A stretch of 64,000 nt of DNA from Epithemia pelagica (lineage: Eukaryota; Bacillariophyta; Bacillariophyceae; Surirellales; Surirellaceae), in contig OX337229.1 in the NCBI GenBank assembly GCA_946965045.2, positions 1,736,001 to 1,800,000 of the forward strand. Reading direction: 5' to 3'. The position numbers and the translations under genes were made by a program. Positions 1 through 11,354 of this stretch are shown here, piece by piece. The notes beneath the pieces are model-generated. The model ran no database searches and had not been told where the DNA came from. It was given only the letters and a program-made list of their open reading frames with translations. Numbering within the stretch: position 1 is the first letter of the stretch; each line of letters opens with the position of its first letter.

Positions 1-156
1 AATGGACGGTCCGCTCAGCATCACCCCACCAAGGCACGATCATCACCAATCCTGTGATCACGTCACGCATGATCTGGCTGCGTCGAAAGGTCCGTTGTCC
101 CGTAAGGAAGGAACTTGACTTCTTCCTTCCCTTCACGAAGTTCTCATGGGTGGTGG

Positions 157-1915
157 ATGTATCTGGTGGGGCGAGGGTTCGGTGATTTTGTATGGGCCAC
201 GAAAACTCGAACAATCCGCTCCCGAAATGTATCAAAAGAGACCATGACAGGCTTTGTTGTTGTATCGATTGATACGGCACCAAACAGCGACGACAGCGTT
301 GATGCTTGTAATAGTCGTCTTTCAGACCAAGTAGAAGAGGATAGCTATGCGCAAGAAGCCAGAGCTCGGTCAAGTGCGAAGCACAATCCAGGGTGGCTAC
401 TTCTGGTAAACGCGCACTCGACGGTGCTTGTATTTGCGCATTACCTAATTTCTGTGAGTGAATTCAAGGTTTCCTCGATTGTTGCTTCAGTGGTATTCCA
501 TGGCCTAATTGATTTACGTTTTTCGTTGCAGTTGGAAAGTCTTGTCAGCATTGCTCTATCAGTTACCGCAACACTCTATGTTCACCAAACCGCGTCTCCG
601 GACTTCAACGGTTCCACAATAGATTGGGTGCTGCTTTCATTCGCAGTAATAACTCCAATATCAGCGTCGATTAGCATGGCGTTTAATCGACGCGACCAAG
701 CACTACGCAGTATTGCCAATTTACGTGCGACGGCACTAGAGCTGTATATGTCGCAGGCCTGTTGGGATTGGGGTTTTCAAAGCGATGCTAAGGGCCAAAA
801 TGTGAGCACTGGACGATCCAGGTCTCACATTGACTGGCTAGCGCATTCGGACAAAATGCTCTCAGTCATATTAAATTTGTTCTGCGACTTGACGCGCTAT
901 TTGACCTTGCCGACTTCGTCCAGAGCACGGCATAAGGTTACGACTTCGGGGCAAAGTGAGGCAGATGAACTTCTATCTGTGTCAGCTGAACTATACGAGA
1001 AGGTCATGGATAGATGTTATGGCGTGACCAGACAATGTGAATTGCTAAAGCAATATGGCTTACCACCAAACGAAGCAACTCGAGTGAGACGTAAGTTCGA
1101 AACGGTGTATGAAATGATGTGAAGCCGTCGTCACACCGTCTCCAATGCCAGTTCACTCACCCAAGTTATTCCTTACAGACTGGGAAAGGCTGCTACTGGA
1201 AGAAATTGAAAATATTCGAATGATCAAGCGGTATAGAACACGTACGTAGTCGCTTTCTGAGGAAATGTTGGAACTATTACGTGGATGGTCCACTGACTTT
1301 GGTTTTTCTTGACGTCGACAGCACAAGGACTCCGATCATTTGGCAGACTATTCAGTGTCTGTTTGCCGCCATTTTATGCTCCTTATTATGCACAGCTGGC
1401 AAACGAACTCAATTCCATTGGCGTTGCAATTGCGTTTGCCTGTCTAACCGCAATTGCATTAACGTCACTTTTTGAAACAGTTTCACAGATGGAAGAGTAA
1501 GTGCCTCCTGAATTTTGTCTGTCTTTTCACTAGCCTACTGAAGGGGAGGACGTTTTGTTCGATGAACAAGTTTTGTGTTGGTTTCATTTTCTAACGGACA
1601 ATTGTTATTTTGCTCTGTCACAGTCCATTTGTGAGCCCCTGTGGACTTGATGGCATCAATGTCCCTCAAGGTAAGTTGTCCCCGATGCGTAACTGCAAAG
1701 AAACCGTTTATGTTTTTCGTCCTCTTCTCACTTTGGCTGCATGACTCTCAAATCGATCAACAGAACTCATGTCCAATTTTAGTCCAAGAATCATGCGCCT
1801 ACGGAAAAACGCATTTCCGGACGCTCAACCATTCGAAGACAATGGCGACGAGGAAGCAATGCTGGTCGTCCAATCTCTCGGCCCACTTTTCGGGTCGAGA
1901 ATCCTAAAAGAATAA
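157..1915 (+). CDS. Multi-pass membrane protein, unrecognised family, six-exon model
   Basis: I do not recognise the family with certainty. Exons by GT-AG splicing: 157-453, 532-1090, 1179-1241, 1322-1496, 1624-1670, 1764-1915; the sum is 1293 bp, giving 430 residues in one frame. The first intron (454-531, 78 bp) has good splice sites but is a multiple of three and could be retained. The protein has two hydrophobic blocks in the first half (after NPGWLLLVN and around the DWVLLSFAVITP segment), a charged middle with an RRDQAL...WDW stretch, a second hydrophobic pair (LPPFYAPYYAQ, then AIAFACLTAIALTSLFE), and a soluble tail beginning EDPFVSP. The spacing is loosely bestrophin-like, but that is only an impression. 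The start is uncertain: ATG at 157 or at 244, and further exons could lie before the window. Confidence 0.6.
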
Positions 1916-2255
1916 AGTACATTCCAACGCGACAGTCAAGCACACACACATACCACTAGATGTACAGATTAGTTCATATTTCGGGAACGTCCACTTCAAT
2001 TTCATCCTGAAATGTTTTATATTCTTTGTCGCTGCCTCGTCTCTTTGTTGAGCCTTTCATCATCTTGTTTGTGAGGTCAGACCGAGAAAACACGCCGTTC
2101 ATCCATTCGACCAAACATCTACAGGGACGGCAGCAGAGGACTTGATGCTACGCAAATCCTTTCGAAGTACGATAAATTGTCAGCAGTGGCATGAACTATC
2201 TCATTAACATTAGCAAAGTGCTTATGGTGGTATTTCCATTATCTGTACTCCTGTT
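1916..2255. other. Intergenic, convergent 3' ends
   Basis: This gap separates the 3' ends of two convergent genes. It holds a short (CA)n-like tract near 1940 and otherwise nothing I can recognise. Confidence 0.4.
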
Positions 2256-2483
2256 CTATGGCGATGAAGATCCCTCTTGAGCGGTCGAACGCAATTTTTG
2301 CTCTTGTCGAAGCAATCGAAGCCTTTCCTTGTCGCGTTCGACTCCGGCCTTCATCACATTTCGGTCCCTGACTTGGGCGTAGTGACTGTAAACAATTGTA
2401 GATACAGTAATTACGAGGACGGCTCCCATGGTTAGTTGTGCCGGTCCAATTCTCGAACGGGAAGGTGGATGCGTCGTCATCAT
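2256..2483 (-). CDS. PET117: PET117-like cytochrome c oxidase assembly factor
   Basis: A 75-residue protein whose centre matches the PET117 pattern: one transmembrane helix (residues about 18-34, ending in IVYSHYAQ) followed directly by VRDRNVMKAGVERDKERLR and a charged helix. PET117 is a small mitochondrial protein needed for cytochrome c oxidase assembly, linked in yeast to heme A synthase. Length and the helix-then-charged-tail layout fit the family. Two adjacent ATGs (2483 and 2480) serve as the start. The gene is intronless and converges on the upstream membrane-protein gene. The main risk is its small size, but the HYxQVRDRxVMxxGVxRDxERLR pattern is specific. Confidence 0.75.
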   Translation of the reverse strand: MMTTHPPSRSRIGPAQLTMGAVLVITVSTIVYSHYAQVRDRNVMKAGVERDKERLRLLRQEQKLRSTAQEGSSSP

Positions 2484-3381
2484 GGTCGTTCAAAGCGAGA
2501 ATGGACGACTTGGAAAAATCCGATGGCGCAATCTCAGCCCCACCAAGTTCTTGGTCGCTTTGAAATGACACGTACGCCACGGGGTACTGAAAACAGGTAT
2601 TTGGTACTCTACTACAGAGGATTTGGCACGTGCCAACTTTCGACTCTAAGAAAAATAGTATTACAATAAAAACTATAGGTCAATGTGTACGAGTAGAGAG
2701 AGCAGTGATGCAGAAAAGTGAGCTCGATGTTTTTCGTTTTGTTGCGATGATCGACGCGGAGCAAACTTTGATGCCTGCTCATTCTCCACCTTGTCGTTGT
2801 CTTCTGCAAGCAGCTTATGCTTCCCGAGCTATCCATTGGGACTTGGGGCTTGGGCTGCAAAATGGAAAGCTCTCATGAGCTTTTCATCTTGCAGGGCACT
2901 CGCAAAAGCACTGATCACCCGTGCTGGCTCAGCGGGCCTTTCAAACATGCCTACCACTACTCCCCGAAATAAGAGAAGATGCTATGGTCCGATGGGTAAA
3001 CGCTTCTACAAAGTTGCTCTAAACATACCTATCCATAGAACTGTTGAATCGTTTACCCATTGCTAAAGTAGAACTTTCATTACACACCATCTTCATTCGA
3101 GGAAAAAGCAATTCGGACAAGCAAACATGGCGTAGGTTACACGATCGTTTACGATTGTTGTTTCAGAGGCCCGCCGCACGCGCAACAACCTAGCGCTTTG
3201 ATAACATTATAAACTGTACGTCCTTGAACAAAATAATACTACAGTACCGTTCACCGGTCTTGGGGTACGTGTGATGGGGACGAAGCACGTGGACTGTTGT
3301 GGTCGCTTCTGAGCAAGTCTGCTCGTCGAAGTGTGACGCAATCTTTTCTGTGCGTCCCAAGAACTTTCCCGTCAGGTTCCG
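2484..3381. other. Intergenic stretch without recognisable gene
   Basis: About 900 bp between the PET117-like gene and the left end of the DNA transposon. Open frames here are short (under 95 codons), overlap on both strands and show no family features. I see no gene or RNA. Confidence 0.4.
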
Positions 3382-3427
3382 TACGAGCTCCACCAATCGA
3401 TATGGGTAACCGTAGTGGCCCGTGCTT
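3382..3427 (+). repeat. Left terminal inverted repeat of mariner-like element
   Basis: 46 bp, perfect inverted match to 7636-7681. It starts with TA (target duplication) then CGAGCTCCACC. Just inside, a 9-bp arm CCGTAGTGG recurs as CCACTACGG at about 3476-3484, so this end can also form a local hairpin. Confidence 0.8.
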
Positions 3428-3994
3428 TTCATACCCCTACTGTTTTTTCTACAGTGATTCTAACTTCGTAGGGACACCACTACGGTCATTTTGCACTGCA
3501 TAACACCACCATGGCACACTCAAGCCGGTGTGCACCTCCAACGAAAGGCGCTAGCTCTCTTGCGACCATCAAGGATGCCTAAGAATCAAGTGTACCGTGA
3601 GGGAATGGGCGGGCAGGGATGAGTTGGCTTTTTTTATGGACCTACGGCAAGGTTTTGAAGTCTTCCTTATTTGGCATCCGAAATAGAGGAAGTGACCTTG
3701 AGAAGACGACGACGACAACCGATAGAATGCATCCAGCAAGTCACCGATCATACGTCCGCATGCAGCAATCAACTCCTCGTCACTTAATAGACCGAGCACA
3801 ACATTGGAAAGCCTCGACCGTTGGTGGCTCAAACGCAACAAAAGCTGATTTGTCCAGACAAAACAAACGTGAACCGTGGGTGGAAGGACTGCTTCTACTG
3901 CGACAGACGATGGTGGTGCCGGTGGTGCGGCTGATTCCCACAGCACAATTTGACTGGAAGAAGGAGGGGATGCCGTGAAGCTGATGGGCGGTGG

Positions 3995-4840
3995 TCGAAG
4001 AGCCTTGCGAGTCGACAACACTCGGCAACACCAACAACAACCCAAAACCCAAACACAACAATCAACTACTCACTCCTCGCTGCCACCGAACGAACAACAA
4101 CAACACTCGGCAACAACACTCGACAACGACACTCGGCGGCAAGACTCGGCGACAAGATGGTGTGGTCGTCCTCCTTCTTCTACCGTGCGACGAAACCATC
4201 AACTCCTCGTCTTTTCGTTGCCCTCACCCAACAAATCGAAGCCTCGTCCACTGGTGGTAACAAGCGACGACAACGACAACCACAAGCGGCTCAACTACAA
4301 ATGGCGAAACAATCGGCGACGATGTCACAGCTGATCGATCGAATGAACGAACGAAAGAACGAATGAACGACAACAACAACACTCGGCACAACAAAAATCC
4401 AAACACAACAATCAACTACTCACCGCCACTGATCGAACGAACTAACGAATGAACGAACGGACGACAACAACAACACTCGGCGACAGCAACAACAACAACA
4501 ACCTAAACACAACAATCAACTTCTCACTGCCGCCGCACGAAACTCTAGGCGACGACAACAACGACAACACGCGCCGACGGCAACATCGAAAACAACACGC
4601 GACAATCAACTCCTTCTTTCTCACGCCCTCAGCGAATCGAAAACTCGCATTGATTAGGGCAACAATCAAATAGAAGAGACACGATGAACACAACAAGCAA
4701 CTACTACAATCAAATCCTTGGCTCGACAACAACAACAGTCGCAGTAATCAAGCAAACGAAACAATCCACGACGACCACAACAATCAAAAACTAGATACAA
4801 CAAGACAATGATGACAACAGACAACATGCAACAATCAAAC
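3995..4840. repeat. CAA-rich degenerate repeat block inside the transposon
   Basis: Low-complexity DNA dominated by ACAACAACA, ACTCGGC and GAACGAAC units. A recurring segment (AAACACAACAATCAACT with variants) appears near 4050, 4390 and 4505, with more decayed copies around 4600 and 4765. It lies 3' of the transposase and inside the inverted repeats, so it belongs to the element. The open frames seen here are compositional artefacts. Confidence 0.6.
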
Positions 4841-7252
4841 TATAGTTCATCCTCTGTTTCTACTTCTCCGTCTGACTCGAAGTCTCCGTCCTCTCTCGCT
4901 CTCAGGATGGCATGGGCACCAGCGACATCTTCAAACCATTCATGATCTTCAGGCATCCAGTCGATCAGCCTTTCAAGCTGAATGGTCTTCATTCGCAAAA
5001 GATTTTCTTCCAAGAGATCTTGCGTAATCATCGGATCTGGATGGCGAAAACTTGGTCTGTCATCGCGTTCATTATGTTCATCAAAAATTGGGACCATCTC
5101 AACTCCAGTTGCAACTCCATCTTCGCTGAAAGTAGGTGAACAACAATTCCGAACATTGAAATGTAGATCATGGTCTTGAGCAAACTTGTCCCCACCCTTT
5201 TCGATTGCAATTGCGTTTACGATCTGGTGATGTCGCACAAATGCTCTTGCGAGAACATCCATGGGAAAGGATTCATAGCACTTTTGGACCGACTCCCATA
5301 TTTCATCGTTAGAATACGCTTGACACTTGTTTGATATTCCCTGTTCCCGAGACACATGCTTCGAAAGTGCCGGGAAGACACAATCATCTAGGACATTGGT
5401 AAGGGGCGAGTTGGCAGGCTGTGGAGCTCGATACCATTGACGTGCCGCAAATTGGCCTTCGATGTACCTGGTGAGCTTGTCTTCTTTATGAGGACCCGCT
5501 CCATCAAATTGCTTGACAATCACCACTCGGCAATGCGATCCGACCATTGAAGTCACTTCTTCTGCTAACATGTCTAGGTTCGGTAGATGAACCGACTCAT
5601 AAAAATCATGTAGTAGAGAAGAACTTGGGTTCTTTCCGTGTTCCTCTAGAACTACCCGTAACTTCCATGCCCTTGAAGTAGAGTTCACCCTTCTTACGAA
5701 GTAAGTTTTCTTGGATTGTTGGATAGTGATACGACCCGTCATCTTTGTAGACACGCCGGTAGGTATCGCGCGACGCTTTGACCTTACGGCCTGCTCGTAC
5801 CAGGCTAACCGTGAATGGTGTTCCACCTTGCTTCCAGTCGTTCTGCTTTGGGGCATATGCGACGGCAACAATCCCCATTGTCTTTTCGATGTGATTCTTG
5901 TGATGGACTGAATGCACAACTGGCTTTATTCCCAACATCGGAATAGACTTATTGTTTCGCCGCACCACGATTGACCAAAACCATTTCTCGTCCATATGAA
6001 CAAGAACAACTTGGACATTGTTAAAGGTCTTCGCTGACTTCCAGAAGATCCAAAACTGAATTGCCCACCAGTATCGTCTCTCTTTATTTGCTTGATCTAG
6101 GTGGGGTAGGATCCGTGTGCTTTTATATGACGAGTCTGGCAATGACATGCAGAATTTTCGGATTGTTTCACCACTGATAAGTTGTGCGTTACCAGAGCCT
6201 GCAACCAAGGTTGCTATCGTATTCCAGGAGACAGAGCCGCCAGTATCCTTGAGAAGTCGTTGAATCTCCGATAGAAGAAAAGCTCCTTGATCACGATGCC
6301 ATTGATCACTCAAGGCCTTATAGGGAGATATAGCATCTTCATCATCTTTGATAGTTTTCCACGCATCCCTAGCTTGAGTCATATTTGAGTCAGGATTTTT
6401 CACTTGATAGTCTTTCATAAAGATAAATCTAGGGGTCCACGTGGATCGTCGTTTCTTCTCTGAGGTCAACAGCGTTAAGCCCTTGTCACTTCGAGTCTTT
6501 CGGGGTTGCGGCAAGGGATTTTTGGAAAAGTCGTCTATCCATTTGTATAGAGCTTTACGGCTGATCCCCCATGCGTATGAAATAAAGCGCACATTGTAGC
6601 AATGAGGCTTCATTGCAAGGTTGAGCATGCAAGCAAGTTGCTTTTCGGAGGCAGAGTGCAGCGGCTGCCTTTCATCGGATGATTTGTTTGGGTCGTATTT
6701 TGAGTCAAATGCACCAGATCTGTTCGTTGTATGCTCAATCTTTCTCAACCAACCGTATCCACATTCCTTGTTGCACTTATCTTCAAGGATCTCGAAGGCC
6801 TTGTCGTGATTGTTCTTGGTGCAAAGATCAAGCAAGAAGGTGGTTGAATTGGTTGGGGGTCCTGGAGGATCATCAGGCGTGGGTTCATCTGCCGTCGCTG
6901 TCGTCGCAGCAATCAAACTGGCTTGCAGTCGGGGATCATGACGAGTTGAACAAAGCGAGGGGCGGGTCGTTTGGTCGCCAGGGCGGCGACGAGCCGTTGG
7001 CTCGATCATTGCGTGAGAGACACGATCGGATGAAACATCCTGGGAGCATCGATTGTCGATAGTATACTCGACGTCAACCAATGTGGTTTGGTCGGGTGCT
7101 GTTGACTGCGAGTCAACAACAGTAACAGCTTCGTCGTCACTGTCGTCCTTTCTTTTTCGTTTGAGTTTTCGGACGAAGCCAAAACCACCCATTGATCCCT
7201 GGTCGCTGCGTGCAACGGAGACGAAGGACCCTTTTCGTACCTTGTTTGACAT
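4840..7252 (-). pseudogene. Mariner-like (DDxD) transposase, frameshifted
   Basis: Two overlapping minus-strand frames together encode one transposase of roughly 800 residues. The N-terminal frame (from ATG 7252) has a basic, low-complexity start, a helix-turn-helix segment (SYAWGISRKALYKWIDDF) and the first catalytic Asp in VHMDEKWFW. The C-terminal frame (to 4840) has the second Asp in QFDGAGPHKED and the third in SPLTNVLDD, 38-39 residues later, as in plant-type mariner-like elements (DD39D). The protein then ends in an acidic tail. The frames meet near 5650-5660, where one extra base separates the two halves. This could be a real lesion, a sequencing error or, less likely, programmed frameshifting. 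Confidence 0.8.
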
Positions 7253-7460
7253 GATTGGATGGAACAACAATCAACAAACAACAAAGGCAAAATGGGTTGA
7301 CGAGCGTCGGATGGATGAACGCATCGGATGGATGAGGATCGTGAACGATGCACTACGAAGCACATACAAGTTAGATTTCCTATAGATCTATGTAACTAAT
7401 AGAGTAGATGAGGCGATTTGTACTGTTTGATACCGAATGGGCAAGCGCCTCCTCACCATG

Positions 7461-7498
7461 GTGAATGTTGAGGGCAAAGGTGAATGTTGAGGGCAAAA
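7461..7498 (+). repeat. 19-bp tandem duplication
   Basis: GTGAATGTTGAGGGCAAA(G/A) occurs twice in direct tandem inside the right part of the transposon, upstream of the transposase start. Function unknown. Confidence 0.6.
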
Positions 7499-7635
7499 GA
7501 GAGTGCATCGTTGTGCCGAGGAACGATGTCATCAGTTCACGGACTAATTCATCTTACGAGTACTCGTACTCTAGGAAAATGTATGGTGTAGTGAATCTCG
7601 TAGGGCCGGAAGTTTCACCGAGAATCGGAAACGTG

Positions 7636-7681
7636 AAGCACGGGCCACTACGGTTACCCATATCGATTGGTGGAGCTCGTA
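7636..7681 (-). repeat. Right terminal inverted repeat of mariner-like element
   Basis: 46 bp, the inverted partner of 3382-3427 with no mismatch seen. The outer boundary ends in TA, matching the target duplication. Confidence 0.8.
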
Positions 7682-8861
7682 TGCGACTGCATATCGGATA
7701 TCGGATGAGTCCAATGGGCAATCGGAAGGCAATTGGCAATCAGCTTCGGCCGAATAAAGAACATTGAAGAGGAGAAAAAGAACATCTCACATCGTTCTTG
7801 CCAGTAACTCGTCCATTATTCTTTTTCTCTTCAGATACAAAACGCTATGACGACTTGGGTCGACCAACGAACTCTGGGATGTGGGATTACATCAACGTCA
7901 CCAGAGGAACCTGGTCCATTGGATTGTGAACGGAGGAGAACACCTACTTGATCTCGCAAGGGGGTGCGATTGTTAGTCCGAGCCGAGCATATCATCGACG
8001 GACAGCGACAGGATACCCTGTGTATCGACATCTTCTCAGTATCGAATATGTGGCGGTAGTAGTCCATGTAACGATGATTTTGGAGAACAAGCCATTGCCA
8101 CAGTAAAGAGCAAAGGGATCACCAATGAACAACTTATACGAATATAAGCAGTCGATCAAGCTTCGCTTGCCGGGCTTGTGGTAGCACAATGTTCAGAAAC
8201 AGACACTGAAAAACAGGCCTGCCTCAATGACCCATGGGTGAAAGTTCGGTCAACTCCAATGGCCTGCAGATCGGAAAGCACCGATGGTATTTCTTTCAGG
8301 CTCGTTGAGGAGCGTTGCTGCTAAGAAAACGACCGAACCATATCAAAAACAATTTTGTCACCAACTCTTTGGTATCAGTGACATGTTTTGGTGGGACAAG
8401 CAATATATATCGCCGAAATGACATCGTCTTTCTTTTGAAGTCCACTCTAGGCCATCTCCCTGTCGTTTCATTCGCTCTCAGACCTTCGACTACGTTGTAA
8501 TCCATGTGAAAACGGTACTACTAAGTAGTTGATAAGAGTATTTTGGCTATTGAAAGAGATAAGACTTAATTTGTAGGATTCCTAGTTGGAATAGGAGTAT
8601 CATCAAGTCAACACATCGAGAATTGGGACCGAAAGTCGTAGGATTAGAGGAAAAGTCTTTCAAAGTCTCACTAGAGGAGGTTTGTGATGTACCATAGCAA
8701 CAAAGCTTGGTAGGAGGACCTGGTGAACATAGAACGGGCGGTGGACAGACGAAAACCCCGCAGACAGACAGTCGGGTGGCCACTCTTTGCGAAATCTTTT
8801 GTCTCCTTTTTTTTCTTGTTGTGTCAAGTTTTTCCTGAGATCCACCCGGCCGCCGTCTCTC
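7682..8861. other. Intergenic stretch and 5' region of the GH16 gene
   Basis: About 1.2 kb between the transposon end and the glycosidase start. Open frames are short and mutually overlapping, with no family signature. The last 100 bp is pyrimidine-rich on the + strand, as expected for a 5' leader. Confidence 0.4.
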
Positions 8862-10915
8862 ATGGCGAATGAAAAGACAGCACTGGTGACCACTTCCTCG
8901 CTTCCCCGTTCCTCTGCTCATAACTACGGCATGGAATCAAGCTCTTCGCCTTCAAAACCAAAAGCAAGTGAAAACAACGAGATGGCGGGTCGGAATAGAG
9001 CTCTTGAAACGACCAAATCACCTCCCTTGGCGTCTCTCCAACGAAACAAGATGGAGTCAGGCTCCTCGGATGGAGACCAGAACTTGTTAGAAGCTGACAG
9101 CACCTCTGGAAGTGTTGATGTCTTCGATGAAGGCTTGACGGCAGAAAGCGACACTTTCTACCAGAAACTAAAGCCGCGTGAACGACGTGAGATGCAAATG
9201 GCAGATCGTCTCTCCAGGCGTTTGTTGGCTGCCCGTGGTGATTCTTTGGAGGAAGATCAGATTTTGGAAGAAACACTTCAGTTGGTGACACCGCCTCCTT
9301 CGGCGCGGCGAGATTCCATACATAGAGGTAGTCTGCGGAGGGCAAGTCTCGGTGGTAGTCTGCGCAGTACAGGAAGGTTCCGTAATATGCTGGATGACGC
9401 TCTAGAGGAACAGGGAAAAGCAGAGACGAAACTCAAGTGGATGGGAGTGGTAGTTCTGATTTTGGTTGTTGGTGTATCGATTATCGTTGGATACGGTGCC
9501 ATTGTGGTTTTCGAGACACGTCCCCCACTTCAACCAGTCGGTCCCTACCGTCTAATTGAACTTCAAGAGGGAACCAAATTCCTCGATTCCTACACCTTTT
9601 ATGTTGGAAAAGACTCGGCAGGATCAAATGGTTTCAACTACTATGTGGACCAGCCAACTGCGGTAGAATTGGGAATTATCAATATTACAATGGAACAAGA
9701 TGAGTTGAATCTGCTCATTCCACCCAAAGTTAATAGCCAGGACCAAACTGGCGGTAGCAATAGACGGACCACACCAATGAACGAGAGAGAAAGTGATCTT
9801 CGGAGTCACGGCGAAATCAAAGACGGTACCTTGGATTCATCAAGACCGTTCGTGTACGTAGGATCCACACCTACAGAAGCAGGGCCGCGGAACTCCATTC
9901 GTTTAGAAGGAAATCGTCGTTTTGATCGAGGATTGTTCATATTGGATGTTCGAAGAATGCCCGCTGGATGCGGTGTATGGCCTGCCTTTTGGCTGGTCGA
10001 TGAACTGAATTGGCCCGTCAATGGTGAGATCTTCCCTTTGCAATTTGCAATGCGGGTCGTTTATGGGTAGTTTATGTCGTCGGTCTCACATCCTTTCGGT
10101 TGCGTTTCAGGAGAAATTGACATTGTTGAGGGAGTGAACTACCAAACAGAAGCAAAGACAGCGCTACACAGCACACGTGGCTGTAAGATGGACGATATAC
10201 CTTTAGGAACAATGACAGGAACGTGGGATACGGCACAGGGTATTCCTGATAAAGACACTGGAATTCCTGATATGACCTTAAGGTATGCGCAGAATTGTTT
10301 TGTCTATGACCCTCATCAGTGGTTAAATCAGGGCTGTGTCGCAATCGATGATGAAGGGGACTCCATTGGTGTCCCCCTGAATGAAAAAGGCGGTGGAGTC
10401 TATGTCCTTGAGTGGTAAGTACTGATGGGATTTGTTGTGAAAATGGAGATTGCCATATGAAGACGATGATGATATGACAATCTTACACAGTGTTCTTTGA
10501 ACCACGTAGGGATCCGATCAATCGCCACATCCGGTCATGGGTATTTACTCCACACACATCTGTGCCTGAAAATTTGGTTCAAGCTATCCAAACAGCTCGC
10601 AATGAGTTTCCCAAAGACCGAGTAATGCCGGACCCAGAAGAGTGGCCGACGCCCTATGCCTATTTTGCAATAGGACGAGGTACCAATTGTGCCTCTAGGT
10701 GTTTTAAGCACATGCACCTTGTGTTGAACACTGCGTTTTGTGGGAGCGTGGCTGGGAATCGGTACCACTTGGACTGCACAGCCGAGCAGACGTCACAGTT
10801 CCCCACTTGTCGAGATTATATTAAAAGCAATCCACAAGAAATACAGGACTCTCATTGGAAAATTCGCGGGGTCTATGTGTATGAGAGAGAATGGGAACGA
10901 ACCTGGACAACCTAA
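8862..10915 (+). CDS. Membrane-anchored GH16 family glycoside hydrolase (laminarinase-like)
   Basis: Three exons, 8862-10023, 10111-10414 and 10510-10915 (1872 bp, 623 residues). A Ser-rich cytosolic N-terminus of about 190 residues, with RRDSIHRGSLRRASLGGS basic/Ser repeats, precedes one transmembrane helix (about 192-215, VVVLILVVGVSIIVGYGAIVV), so this is a type II membrane protein. The lumenal part is a GH16 domain: the active-site motif ExDxxE is completed across the first splice junction (NGEIDIVEG), preceded by GVWPAFWLV and followed by YVLEWDP after the second junction. GH16 enzymes cleave or remodel beta-1,3/1,4-glucans; in diatoms chrysolaminarin or wall glucan is a plausible but inferred substrate. 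The Cys-rich C-terminus is like fungal and oomycete relatives. The start at 8862 is the first in-frame ATG. Confidence 0.85.
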
Positions 10916-11354
10916 GCTCAACCGTGATGCCATGGATTGAAACCTGGCGCTCAGTCATATGCTTCTCTTTGCCGCGATGTGCGTATTATTGAAACCATGT
11001 TGTGGATCGCCATGGATAACATTTAACACCGGACATGGTTCTGCACATGAGCACAGTAGTTGGTGTTTGAAGGAAGAACAGTATACGTCATCTTTTGTGG
11101 GACTGCTGGTTAAGCTAATAGGTTGGAGAGCGTATAAGATGCAAAAATAACTCAAGCTATGTACATACGATTCACCTCCTTTTGACATCGACTTGAAACG
11201 TTGGAGAACGTATAAGATGCAAAAATAACTAAAGCTATGTACATACGATTCACCTCCTTTTGACATCGACTTGAAACGTTGAACTGGGCTACTTTCTCCA
11301 ATAAAACAGATGGAAAAGCAGTACCTGTAACATCTTCGTAAGAACTGCTTATTT
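10916..11354. other. Convergent intergenic region with 78-bp tandem repeat
   Basis: The 3' flanks of the GH16 gene and of the minus-strand RING gene. It contains the 78-bp tandem duplication listed separately; no gene seen. Confidence 0.5.
11122..11277. repeat. Two-copy tandem repeat, 78-bp unit
   Basis: Copies 11122-11199 and 11200-11277 start GTTGGAGA(G/A)CGTATAAG and differ at only a few bases. The repeat lies between convergent genes. Confidence 0.85.

Larger units (their letters stand above)
3382..7681. mobile_element. Mariner-like DNA transposon with TA-flanked terminal inverted repeats
   Basis: A perfect 46-bp inverted repeat lies at 3382-3427 and 7636-7681. Each arm ends exactly at TA (outer ends TACGAGCTCC... 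and ...GGAGCTCGTA), so the element is 3384-7679 flanked by the TA target duplication typical of Tc1/mariner. Inside are a minus-strand mariner-like transposase (4840-7252), a CAA-rich low-complexity block (about 3995-4840) and short spacers. At 4.3 kb it is long for the superfamily. No homology continues beyond the TA on either side, which argues that these are true element ends. The transposase frameshift suggests this copy is not autonomous. Confidence 0.75.

Noticed and set aside
3569-4735. Several overlapping open frames of 60-160 codons on both strands
   Set aside because: They come from CAA/GTT-rich low-complexity DNA inside the transposon, lack any domain and overlap each other in several frames.
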